DNA from: Pagrus major | Taxonomy: Eukaryota; Chordata; Actinopteri; Spariformes; Sparidae | Reading direction: 5' to 3' | Length of the DNA: 64,000 nucleotides | Assembly (NCBI RefSeq): GCF_040436345.1 | Contig: NC_133218.1 | Location: 28,136,710 to 28,200,709, forward strand | Shown here: positions 50,207 through 60,848 of the stretch, one piece after another | How positions within the stretch are numbered: position 1 is the stretch's first letter | How the letters are laid out: each line of letters starts with the position of its first letter | Translations under genes and position numbers: made by a program | Notes under the pieces: model-generated | The model's input: only the letters and a program-made list of their open reading frames with translations | Told to the model about the DNA's origin: nothing | Database searches by the model: none

Positions 50207-53200
50207 CTGAAAATAAAAAAAAAACAATTAAAATGTATTTAGTTTTATAGTCACTATAGAAACATCTGAAGCAGAGTCACACAGATTGCATACAATATCT
50301 GAAAGCTGCTTCTTCGTCAATAACATGTAACTTTACACACCATCTCCAAACGAATTTCAGTCCGTTTTTCGATTTTAGCACAGCAGCACCTTCTTCGTCT
50401 CCGGCCTCTCTTATGAAACACTTCCTATGTTTTTCATCCCCTTCTTTCTGTACCTTCTTGACCATTTTCATCCCATGCAGCACAGACATGGCTGAAAGTA
50501 TTTTTCTATTTTTACATAGCTGCTCAAACAACTGAACTCAACATTCTTCCTTGCCCCCGTCTTATTTTACTTCACCTGAACTTAAAACGACACATACCGC
50601 TTTGTTTTCCACGTAGCGCAGCTGGTCCTCTTCTTTCCTCTGGTAGAAACAGATGCAGACTCCAGTCCTCCCTGCTCGACCAGTACGCCCTGAGCGGTGG
50701 ATGTATGACTCCACATCCTGAAAAAAACCACAGAGACAGAAACATTTTCAAAGAAAGTAAAGGTGACAGGCCTTTATGAATGATAATTTATGCAACACTG
50801 ATAATAAGCAAGGATGCACCAATATTCATCTGCAAAGAGTGAAGTATACTGCAGCGGTTTTCATTTTTTAAATTCTAGCAGTCCTTAAAAACATATTTTT
50901 AAATCTAAAATACAATTTAAATAACACAGCACTAGCACGTCCAAAAAATGCAAAGATGTGCTCAGGTTAGAAAATTGTTTCAGGTTATTGGCATCACATC
51001 ACACCTTGGGCGGAGAACACTGGACCACTAGATCGACTTCAGGGATGTCCAATCCACGAGCTGCCACGTTGGTGGCAACCAGAACCTCGAAAGCCCCATT
51101 CCTGAAGCCCTTCAGCGTTGTCTCTCTCTGTTTCTGTGGAATATCACCATGGAGGGACTGGGCACTCTGAAACATACAAACAAAATAAAAATGAGACATG
51201 TACGCTTGAGAATCTGCTCACTTCTACATAGCTCAAGTGACACACTATGCACCAAAAATTAGAAACTAAAAGCAGAAAACAAAGGTGAGACGACAGCCAT
51301 TCTCAAACTAATTCTCATTCAATGACGTGATGTCCATTGATCATTTTACAATCTATAAGTGTGTTTACGTATGTTTAAGTGTGCGTCTACCTGTTTGAGG
51401 GATGAATTCAAGGAAAGTTCGTTGACATCTTTCTTTGTCTCACAGAACACAATGGTTCTGCCGTGGCTGCCGCTGTAAACCTGGATCACATCACCGAGCA
51501 CGGCTGCACGCTGTGACCAGTGACAAGTTATGGCCAGATGCTACACAGACAGAGACACATAGGAGAGAGAGAGCGAGAGAGAGAGACAGAGAGAGGGAAA
51601 CCAGGGAGTGAGAACAGAGGCATTTTCATTAATCCAGCTGGCAGACTTTAACTCTTACTTCATTATAATTCCACTGGTGTTGACAGTGATAAATACCGCA
51701 ATTTTTACTGCACATTAACTTGCTTGGCTTTTCTGGTGGAGATACATGTGAGTGGATTTTACAGGCTTTAACTGTCCCTGCTTACAGGCAACTGAGAGAC
51801 CTAAGCCTAAAAAAAAATAATAAAAAAGACCACTGTAACGCTTGTCAAACTAAACCCAACACACACCGGTTACCTCTTTCACCTCTGCCAACTGATTTTC
51901 TCTCTCTTACACACACACTTACTTCCACAGTTGTTGCAGCTTTCTGTGTTTTCTTGCCAATCAGGTCAACATGTTTGCACCCTGGCCTCATGTATTTCTT
52001 GGCAACCTCGTAGACCCAGGGGGGGCAGGTGGCCGAAAACAGAAGAGTCTGCGGGTTGGAGTCGGAGTCTGGAGACGAGCACAAACACACAGAAAACATA
52101 ATCGATATATCAAGCTTCCTTTTATTGTCATTTACACTCTATACCAGACAGGTACATAGTGGAACGAAATTATGTTGCATCTGGCTCAAGACGCTAAAAA
52201 CTACATTTTAAAAAAATCAGCACACAAAGCAAAATCCTAACACTAAACCCTATACACATATATGAACACAAACACAAAAAACAGGAACACATACAATTTG
52301 TATACTGTATGCAAGGCAACAAAAACACACAGATTTACTTTACCTTTCTGATATGATGAGGCCAGAATCTCTTCAACCTGTTCTGCAAATCCCATGTCCA
52401 ACATCTGGTCTACTTCATCCAGAACGACATGCTTCACTTTAGAGAGGTCGAGTTTATTGTTCTGGAGGTGGTCCTTAGTGCGACCAGGGGTACCGACCAA
52501 AACATCGATACCATTACGGATAGCTTCGACTAGACAGAAGGAGAGGAGTGTCATTATTAATACTAATGCATGAAGTATGTTGTTCAAACAGCCAAACAGA
52601 AAAAAGACACTGAGCTGAGCTGGCATTTAAATAGTCAACATAAAAAATAACATTAAATATCAAGAACCCAAAGAAAATAGATGAACATATTCAATTATTT
52701 GAATGCTTTCAGAATTACTGCTATTAAGGACATATTTGTATTTTTGCATAACACTTACTCTGTGGCATATATGAGCTGCCTCCATAGAAACAAGCAATAG
52801 AGACTCTCTTGCTAACATCTTTAAAGTCCTTAGCGACCTGGATGGCTAACTCTCTGGTTGGAGTCAACACCAGGACCTACAGACAAACAGAGAAGAGACT
52901 CAGTCATACACAAACATACACAGAGAGCAACTGATAGTGGGACTGATGTTTGTCTTCAGTCATTTGTGTGAAAGTGTGTGTGTGTGTGTGTGTGTGTGTC
53001 TGTGTGTGCGCGCACCTTGGGAGCCCGGCCTCTGGCGTAGTCCACCGTACTCTTCTGGATCTTCTCCACCAAGGGGATGGCAAATGAGAAAGTCTTCCCT
53101 GTTCCTGTTCGGGCTTGGGCAATTACGTCCTCTCCATCATATACAGGATTAAATGTCTTCGCCTGAATGTCAAACAGGTAAGTGACTCCCCGAGCTGAGA

Positions 53201-55973
53201 AAGTGACAGAAAGAAAGGTTTTTTGGGGGCAGAGCAGCAAACAGGATATTGGACATGTACCAGGGCCTCTCTGCTCTTGAGCCACAGCGGTAACAACTAA
53301 GGTATAAACATACATATAGTACAGTTCTATATCTTGAGAGTAAAAATGTAAATATGATATCTACCTTTAAGTTTATCGATGGTGACTTGGGAGATCCTGA
53401 AGTTGGAGAAGGCCCCTTCCTTCTGCTCTGGTGTCTCCTCCTAAAGAAATAAACAGTCAGTTTATGTGACTGTTACCCTACAGCTGACTTTGAGGAATGG
53501 CTGTTAATAAAAACCAAACGCGTTGAGGCAAACGTTGAACAATCAAAGATAATGTAATATGAGTATAACAATCAAATCAAATGAATGAGAATAATATAAG
53601 TTGATATCATTTTTGAAACTTTTAAATGCTTTCAAGACGTGCTAAGTTGTAAAATTAGTTGCTTTGCAGTCATCTTGCGGTTTCTTTGTTACTTAATTTA
53701 TGAGTACAATCGTGTAATATTGCGATATAACAAACTAAAATACACCAGCATAATATTATCATATTGTAATACCTAAAATAAGGATTAAACAACAGCTTCC
53801 ATAGGGGACACCTTGATTGTTCTTCAACCAACCAACAGAACTCAAACATCCAACAGAATAGTTATTCAGATTACCGCAAACACCAAGTCATCATACATGG
53901 AGTATCACCAAAAACGTGTCCAAAATTAATTTGCAGTCATACCGGTTCTTTTTCGCTGTCGCTAGCTGATTCTTCACTCGACTGCGCCGGTGTCTGAATG
54001 GGTGTCTGAACTGGGGTGTTTGGGGTGGAATGTCCGTTGGTTGCTTCCTCTGCGATTGCTTTCTTTTGCTTTTTCTTTTTTTTCTACACCCACAAGATAA
54101 AAGTGGAGTCAGTATTAAACAAAGGACAGAGTATGACCCTGTCTACACCAGAGCAAAGACAGAAATTATGCATTTGTTTTCAATTGTCTCTATAACTTTT
54201 CCACTATTCATGAGAACAGATTTTTCAACACCAACAAAACCACTTGACAGGCAATGAATATAGTTTGTTATCTACTTAGCTATTTACCTCTGAGTCTCCT
54301 TCAGTCTTTTCCTTCTTGCTCTTCTTCTTTGGTGTTTCAACGCCATTACTGTTTCCATTCATGTCGCCATTCATGTCTATTGCCTCATCTGTATGGCCGT
54401 TTACTTGGTCCGCTGCCAGCTTGTCTTTTTTCTTTTTCTTTTTTGGTGCTGGTGGTTCACAGTCTGGGTCCTCCTGCTGTTCTTGGTCCTCCAGCTGCTG
54501 CTTCTTCCTCAGCTTCTTGGCCTCCTTGGCCTTGATCTTACAGAAATAATAACATTAAACAGGTTTCAGTTAGAACAAATACTGTGCAGTGACTGAAGTT
54601 TGTATCCTTTCAGCTGGAGTAATCTGCTGTTATCACATAGTTTAACAAACATCTTTTAATTATAGATGGTTATAAGTGGTAAGCTACAATTTACCAGTGG
54701 TTAAAGAACATAACATCAGATTTGTTACATCATTTTTGAAGAAAGTCAAAATGATATATTGTTTATAAATTAAAAAAAACCCTGTCAATTCAACACCGTG
54801 TGGTGACTTTATTCAGATTTCTCATAATTACTTGAATTACCCCTGAATAATTCCAGGATGAGTTCATAGTTGAAGCACTGACCTAACTGGACACCTTTTT
54901 TGAAAATTTCAATAACTATGTCCTTATAATAATTTGAATGAACGAATAGAACTAATTAAAATTTAATCCATCATATTTTGTTTTTAGGTAAACAAGTACC
55001 TACCTAACTAAAGAGGGTGTTATTGTCTATTAAATAGAACTGTTGCGCATATTTAATACTGAACTGTATTTTTCTTCCTACCAAGGATGCACTATAGTAA
55101 AATAAACAATGCACTTAATGAAACCCCTTTAGACTTTTTAGACTGTTGTGCCAACTCACTTTGGTTTCTAGACTTGTTATTACTTACTGTTCATACTTTT
55201 AGACACTACATAGAGTACACAATGAATCAAAGCATATATAAACAGATAAGCATTACAGTTCAGGTCTGGACCTTGGAGATGGTAGTTTGCCAAAACAATC
55301 CCAATTTAATTTTTCTCTCTCTCTGCAAGAGGAGCATGAAAAATATAATAAATATCAAAAAAATATCAATAATCACAAATAAAATATAACAACCTGTAGC
55401 AGATTTACATTACTTTAACTTTCTCGTGTTACTGTAAAGAGCGGGTTGTTTTGTATACTTTAACAGCTGACGAGCCCAGCTGTATAACACGTCATCAAGC
55501 CTCGCCCGCAGCACGGACACACAGATGTAAGCAGTTTCCAGCAGGCCTGCACGTTGTCAAGCCGTGAATCCACGTGATCCGCACATCAGCTCTCACCAAC
55601 ACATGGGCATACCATGAGATCTTCTGGCTAGGCTAACCACGAATGCTAACTTTTCATTAGAAGCGGGTCACATTTACATCCTTAATTCACACCACTGACG
55701 ATTAAACCCCGTTACTAATCATTACTAGCACCAGAGTCGTGAAACAAATCTATCCTGCGTTGGTTTCCTAACAGTTAGCTAGCCGGTTAGCACGTTCAGC
55801 CACATGTTGTCAAACATGGAGCAGGACGTCGTGTGAGCTACACGGATGATATTCAGTCTGCTGGCGGCGTCACGGCCCGCTCCGCTCACCTTCAAGGTTT
55901 TGGCCTCCGCGGCAGTGTCTACAACGTCCTCCATGGCCTGGTCTTCGGTGTCAAATATGATTTTTGTCGGCAT
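47971..55973 (-). CDS. ddx21: Nucleolar DEAD-box RNA helicase DDX21, 16 coding exons
   Basis: An ATP-dependent RNA helicase expected in the nucleolus, where DDX21 family members link Pol I transcription, rRNA processing and snoRNA release. Sixteen exons join in phase to 760 aa (human DDX21 is about 780). Seen in order: [10 protein letters not shown] start; Lys/Glu-rich N-terminus with KKKKK clusters (29-158); Q-motif region from FSNF (169); motif I ARTGTGKT (211-218); Ia PTREL (249-253); Ib TPGR (296-299); II DEVD (320-323); III SAT (356-358); [11 protein letters not shown] (474-483); [10 protein letters not shown] (504-511); GUCT domain (about 600-690, with GVCFDVP and RRWQL); and an RGG/poly-Gly tail (703-752). 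DEVD rather than DEAD, plus GUCT, marks the DDX21/DDX50 pair; the RGG tail favours DDX21. The start ATG (55971-55973) opens a short exon next to a CpG-rich promoter. Confidence 0.95.
48319..48774. mobile_element. Miniature inverted-repeat transposon in ddx21 intron 15
   Basis: The left end TACCGTATTTCCTCAAATA (48319-) is matched in inverted orientation by the right end, tatttgaggaaatacggta with one inserted or changed base, closing at 48774. The 456-bp interior has no transposase, so it is non-autonomous. TIRs of this accgtattt type occur widely in animal genomes. Superfamily not assigned. Confidence 0.65.
52114..52200 (+). repeat. Fish interspersed repeat in ddx21 intron 7
   Basis: ccttttattgtcatttacac, ggaacgaaattatgttgcat and ctggctcaagacgct are words of a common teleost retroposon tail (cctttattgtcatt ... 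acaacgaaatt). About 85 bases survive. Confidence 0.55.
52973..53010. repeat. GT/CA array adjoining the ddx21 exon 5 donor
   Basis: In the minus-strand sense, intron 5 starts gtgcgcgcacacaca, so the dinucleotide array begins within a few bases of the donor. Confidence 0.9.
53943..55973 (-). other. ddx21: ddx21 exons 1-3: charged N-terminal region
   Basis: Exons (minus strand): 55890-55973, 54288-54536 and 53943-54083. They encode residues 1-158: an acidic first exon, then alternating Lys-rich clusters ([29 protein letters not shown]) and Glu/Asn/Thr-rich stretches, including [10 protein letters not shown] and [10 protein letters not shown]. These are likely nuclear/nucleolar targeting and RNA-binding segments and are low in complexity. 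Confidence 0.9.
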
Positions 55974-56170
55974 TTCTCTCCCCTGTTGGAAACCCTCAAC
56001 GCAGACACACAGGCTAACCCACGGGCACGCGGACGGAAAGGAACGCGCACGGCTGCGCGTGGACGCGTGTTCACGAGCGAGACATAGAAATAGAGGCGAT
56101 AGACAGACACCACGGGGCAGAGCAGGCGAGGACGTGACTCACACCAGGACCCGCCGATCAAAATACACGG
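55974..56170 (-). promoter_or_regulatory. ddx21: CpG-rich TATA-less promoter region of ddx21
   Basis: Just upstream of the ddx21 ATG the base composition becomes CG-rich (gggcacgcgg, gcacggctgcgcgtgg, acgcgtg) and CpGs are frequent, unlike the AT-rich surroundings. No TATA box is seen. This is typical of a housekeeping promoter; the transcription start is not determinable here. Confidence 0.55.
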
Positions 56171-56218
56171 AGACAGTGTGCGATACATACACTTAAATCA
56201 ACATTTCTTAGTTTACAA

Positions 56219-56305
56219 CTCAAAGGAAGTTTATTTGTATAACACAATTCAGACACAATGTACTTCAAAGGGCTTTGCAAGGACATGCAAATACATTAAA
56301 ACAAA
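56219..56305 (+). repeat. Left part of a split fish interspersed repeat
   Basis: The words aagtttatttgtataacaca, attcagacacaatgtacttc and agggctttgcaaggacatgc resemble a common teleost repeat. It is interrupted at the 17-bp word AAATACATTAAAACAAA (56289-56305), which recurs at 56972-56988 where the same repeat appears to continue. Confidence 0.55.
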
Positions 56306-56971
56306 ATACTATATATCAGTATTGTTTTATTGTATTCCATTTGTCAACCATCATCAGTCCTGATAGCAAATACTAAATATTCATTCATTTTCAGGATTTT
56401 AACCCTATTAAATACCAGTTTGTTTACATGATGCCACTGTTTTTTTAAATGAAAAAACAAAACAAAAATTATTATCTTCCATACTCTTAATCTATAGTAT
56501 TTTTATAGCTGTGCAAAAGGTTTGACTGTACTAAATGTGGTCTTTTATAAGTTGCATGAGAGTTAAGTTTTATTACGAGGCAACGCCCCCTACAGGACAC
56601 AAGGGAAATAGCATGTATGGGTGTATGGGCAAAATACAGGTAAATATCTAATGAAAGATATTAAAATTCTCATCCAGGACCACAGAATGAAAGCCTGATA
56701 ATATCGGATGCATGTTTTAATGCTGTAATGACAGTAGGATGAAAAAAATAGTTTTAATGAGTTTTAATAGTATAATATAATATGTACAATGGTTCTGTCT
56801 GTCTGTCTGTAATATACACAGTGTATTATAGACATATTATATGAGCCAAGGTTGAAATTGAATCGAAAAACAATAACAAACACCAAACTGTATGCAATTT
56901 GCATTAATACAGCCAAAGTAAAAAAATAAAAAATAAAAACATAAAATGCATCAACAGTTGCATGAGGGTTA
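56306..56971. mobile_element. Insertion flanked by a 17-bp direct repeat
   Basis: About 666 bp of AT-rich DNA lie between two exact copies of AAATACATTAAAACAAA. A target duplication of that length suits a retroposed element, but no reverse transcriptase or tRNA-like head was recognised. A gttgcatgag(a/g)gttaa word occurs twice inside it (about 56551 and 56957). Confidence 0.45.
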
Positions 56972-57200
56972 AAATACATTAAAACAAACAGGAAGACATC
57001 AAAAAACGAAACAATGAAACAAGTTTAAAAAAGAAAAATAAGCTAAAATAGGATAGGTTTAAAGAAGACAAGACAATAAAAGTTACAGTGCAGTTTAAGA
57101 TATTGATCAAAACCTTAAAACTGCCTCAACAAAAGGCAGTGGCAAACACAAAGGTCTCCAGCCTTCAGAGTTGGAGTGGACCGAGAGGAAAGCTCAACTG
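56972..57200 (+). repeat. Right part of the split fish interspersed repeat
   Basis: It continues with aaaggcagtggcaaacacaa, aggtctccagccttcagag and ttggagtggaccgagagg, the typical order of the same teleost repeat. Confidence 0.55.
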
Positions 57201-57370
57201 AACATGGTTAAACACGGTTCATCTTCTCAGCTGATGACGTCATAGAGTCGCAGCAGAAAACACACTGCCTCTTTAATGAGAAGATTGCAGTGAACATCAA
57301 AACAGTAATGACAGTAACTGCCCAGCAGATGGCGCACTTGCAACTTAACTTGTTTTTACAAGACCTTGTT

Positions 57371-57553
57371 TATGGAAGAATTATCCTATCTTTATTCAAG
57401 GGCATAGATTTTCAGTCTGAGAGCATGATTTCATTCCTTTTCAGTGACACAGCTCCTTCTCGTGCTCAGATTTATTCTCCTCACGCTCACATGTTTGCTG
57501 CTTTCTTTTTCAAAATGTGTGCTTGAACTCAAAAATCACATGCTTGTGCTCAC
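57371..57553 (+). repeat. Left terminal inverted repeat
   Basis: Matches the inverted right arm (60519-60718) with only a few substitutions and two indels. Confidence 0.85.
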
Positions 57554-57990
57554 ACATCTTCTTCTTGCACACAAAAATTTCGCTCGCATTCAAATATGTC
57601 CTGTGCGCGCTCAGATCTAAAGTCTGCGTGCTCAGATCGACACATCCTCGCTCCGCGCCGCCGGTACAGGTGTAGTGCCGAGAAGAGACTGCTTGCCGAA
57701 AAACGACTGCCCCCGACGGGAACGCGCATCAGTTCAGAGGAAGTGGGCGTAGGTCTACTACGGGTCAGCTGGCAGACGCAGCACCGAGAGAAATGTTTTT
57801 TTTTACTGTGCAGTCCTGTAGCCCAAGTGAAGAGGCTACGGAAAAAGAACGGCGCAGATAAAAAAGTAACCTGATGTTTCCATAATGTAGGCTAGTTGTC
57901 AACAATTGATGAGGGTAGATGCTTTACCTTGCCACTTTTATTGTTGTTGTTGTTGTTATCGTTGTTGCAATGTGATTTTACACCGCTTTG

Positions 57991-60316
57991 AGTTACAGGG
58001 TGCAGTCACTTTTCGGCAGGCCCTGCCGAAAAGTGACTGCACCCTGTAACTCTGGATTGCAAGGAGTGATATTGACCAAATTCACTGTACATGCACCTGG
58101 TTTCCTCTACTATTAATGCTGAAAAGACAGAGAATGTAACCCCTCCCAATCCAGAGTTGTAGGGTGCAGTCACTTTTCGGCAGGGCCTGCCGAAAAGTGA
58201 CTGCACCCTGTAACTCTGGATTGCAAGGAGTGATATTGACCAAATTCACTGTACATGCACCTGGTTTCCTCTACTATTAATGCTGAAAAGACAGAGAATG
58301 TAACCCCTCCCAATCCAGAGTTGTAGGGTGCAGTCACTTTTCGGCAGGGCCTGCCGAAAAGTGACTGCACCCTGTAACTCTGGATTGCAAGGAGTGATAT
58401 TGACCAAATTCACTGTACATGCACCTGGTTTCCTCTACTATTAATGCTGAAAAGACAGAGCATGTAACCCCTCCCAATCCAGAGTTGTAGGGTGCAGTCA
58501 CTTTTCGGCAGGGCCTGCCGAAAAGTGACTGCACCCTGTAAGTCCTTATTGCAAGGAGTGATATTGACCAAATTCACTGTACATGCACCTGGTTTCCTCT
58601 ACTATTAATGCTGAAAAGACAGAGAATGTAACCCCTCCCAATCCAGAGTTGTAGGGTGCAGTCACTTTTCGGCAGGGCCTGCCGAAAAGTGACTGCACCC
58701 TGTAACTCTGGATTGCAAGGAGTGATATTGACCAAATTCACTGTACATGCACTTGGTTTCCTCTACTATTAATGCTGAAAAGACAGAGAATGTAACCCCT
58801 CCCAGTCCAGAGTTGTAGGGTGCAGTCACTTTTCGGTAGGCCCTGCCGAAAAGTGACTGCACCCTGTAACTCTGTATTGCAAGGAGTGATATTGACCAAA
58901 TTCACTGTACATGCACCTGGTTTCCTCTACTATTAATGCTGAAAAGACAGAGAATGTAACCCCTCCCAATCCAGAGTTATAGGGTGCAGTCACTTTTCGG
59001 CAGGCCCTACCGAAAAGTGACTGCACCCTATAACTCTGGATTTCTGAGGAGTGATATTGACCAAATTCACTGTACATGCACCTGGTTTCCTCTACTATTA
59101 ATGCTGAAAAGACAGAGAATGTAACCCCTCCCAATCCAGAGTTGTAGGGTGCAGTCACTTTTCGGTAGGCCCTGCCGAAAAGTGACTGCACCCTGTAACT
59201 CTGGATTGCAAGGAATGATATTGACCAAATTCACTGTACATGCACCTGGTTTCCTCTACTATTAATGCTGAAAAGACAGAGCATGTAACCCCTCCCAATC
59301 CAGAGTTGTAGGGTGCAGTCACTTTTCGGCAAGTGACTGCACCCTGTAAGTCCTTATTGCGAGGAGTGATATTGACCAAATTCACTGTACATGCACCTGG
59401 TTTCCTCTACTATTAATGCTGAAAAGACAGAGAATGTAACCCCTCCCAATCCAGAGTTGTAGGGTGCAGTCACTTTTCGGCAGGGCCTGCCGAAAAGTGA
59501 CTGCACCCTGTAAGTCCTTATTGCAAGGAGTGATATTGACCAAATTCACTGTACATGCACCTGGTTTCCTCTACTATTAATGCTGAAAAGACAGAGAATG
59601 TAACCCCTCCCAATCCAGAGTTACAGGGTGCAGTCACTTTTCAGCAGGGCCTGCCGAAAAGTGACTGCACCCTGTAACTCTGGATTGCAAGGAGTGATGT
59701 TGACCAAATTCACTGTACATGCACCTGGTTTCCTCTACTATTAATGCTGAAGAGACAGAGAATGTAACCCCTCCCAATCCAGAGTTACAGGGTGCAGTCA
59801 CTTTTCGGCAGGGCCTGCCAAAAAGTGACTGCACCCTGTAAGTCCTTATTGCAAGGAGTGATATTGACCAAATTCACTGTACATGCACCTGGTTTCCTCT
59901 ACTATTAATGCTGAAAAGACAGAGAATGTAACCCCTCCCAATCCAGAGTTGTAGGGTGCAGTCACTTTTCGGCAGGGCCTGCCGAAAAGTGACTGCACCC
60001 TGTAACTCTGGATTGCAAGGAGTGATATTGACCAAATTCACTGTACATGCACCTGGTTTCCTCTACTATTAATGCTGAAAAGACAGAGCATGTAACCCCT
60101 CCCAATCCAGAGTTACAGGGTGCAGTCACTTTTCGGCAGGGCCTGCCAAAAAGTGACTGCACCCTGTAAGTCCTTATTGCAAGGAGTGATATTGACCAAA
60201 TTCACTGTACATGCACCTGGTTTCCTCTACTATTAATGCTGAAAAGACAGAGAATGTAACCCCTCCCAATCCAGAGTTGTAGGGTGCAGTCACTTTTCGG
60301 CAGGGCCTGCCGAAAA
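57991..60316. repeat. 164-bp tandem array, 14 units, each with a long palindrome
   Basis: Palindrome centres recur at about 58021, 58185, 58349, 58513, 58677, 58841, 59005, 59169, 59330, 59485, 59649, 59813, 59977, 60141 and 60305. That is 15 centres, hence 14 periods of 164 bases, with one unit about 12 bases short. The core arm is GGGTGCAGTCACTTTTCGGC followed by AGG, then its complement. In many units the match extends through gagttacag / ctgtaactc to about 38 bases per arm. The rest is a conserved spacer (agtgatattgaccaaattca ...). The repeated 66-residue minus-strand frames are by-products of the unit. Confidence 0.95.
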
Positions 60317-60518
60317 ATTTAAATTACGATAACTCTTTTTAGGATTACTTAAGATGAATTATACAATATCCTAAATATGCTGGCGTCTTAAATAGGTGAC
60401 GATTCAAATAGCTGGCTAATATGGTAAATTGGTGTATTTTGAGAGAAGCAGTTTTACAAACAGACCATATGCCTGCCCCTGCGGAGCACTCAAAAAAAGT
60501 GCGAAGGAACGCACCCAA

Positions 60519-60718
60519 GTGAGCACAAGCATGTGATTTTTTAGTTCAAGCACACATTTTGAAAGAAAGCAGCAAACATCTCAGTGCGAGCACAAAATGT
60601 GAGCGTGAGGAGAATAAATCTGAGCACGAGAAGGAGCTGTGTCACTGAAAAGGAATGAAATCATGCTCTCAGACTGAAAATCTATGCTCTTGAATAAAGA
60701 TAGGATAATTCTTCCATA
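60519..60718 (-). repeat. Right terminal inverted repeat
   Basis: Inverted partner of 57371-57553. It carries one additional ~19-base block (around 60580-60600) of the ctcagtgcgagcaca type that duplicates the local gtgagc motif. Confidence 0.85.
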
Positions 60719-60848
60719 CTTATTAACCTTATCTTTTAACTAGGGCTGTAGCCAGGATTGTAGAAATACTGAGGTCATGCGTCATAGCCGTGCTAGGCTC
60801 CCCTGCAAGAATATTTTGAAGATTATAGTATGAATCTATGCAGTTTAT

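Larger units (their letters stand above)
50598..53440 (-). other. ddx21: ddx21 exons 4-11: helicase core
   Basis: Exons (minus strand): 53365-53440, 53016-53194, 52759-52876, 52344-52529, 51923-52068, 51391-51540, 51005-51166 and 50598-50717. Both RecA-like domains are complete and the ATP-binding and hydrolysis motifs are intact. Exon 5 carries GTGKT, exon 7 DEVD, exon 8 SAT, exon 10 [10 protein letters not shown] and exon 11 HRSGRTGR. Confidence 0.94.
57371..60718. mobile_element. Long-TIR DNA element carrying a palindromic satellite
   Basis: Left (57371-57553) and right (60519-60718, inverted) terminal repeats both start TATGGAAGAATTATCCTATC and stay almost identical for about 180 bases, apart from an extra ~19-base block and a 2-base gap. 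The flanking bases are CTTGTT and CTTATT (5 of 6 match) or, if the ends are trimmed, a TA on each side. Subterminal gtgctca(c/g)-type words recur in both arms. No transposase frame exists, so it is non-autonomous. Its cargo is the 164-bp tandem array. Near-identical arms suggest recent origin or gene conversion. Confidence 0.75.

Noticed and set aside
58006..60162. Repeated 66-residue minus-strand frames (MQSLFGRPCRKV...) looking like a tandem protein family
   Set aside because: They are the translation of one strand of the 164-bp satellite. The unit length is not a multiple of three, and each frame starts and stops in the palindromes. There are no promoter or splice signals.
58006..60305. 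CRISPR-like array of regularly spaced palindromic repeats
   Set aside because: The so-called spacers are identical to one another, the period is 164 bases, and the context is a fish genome. It is a satellite.
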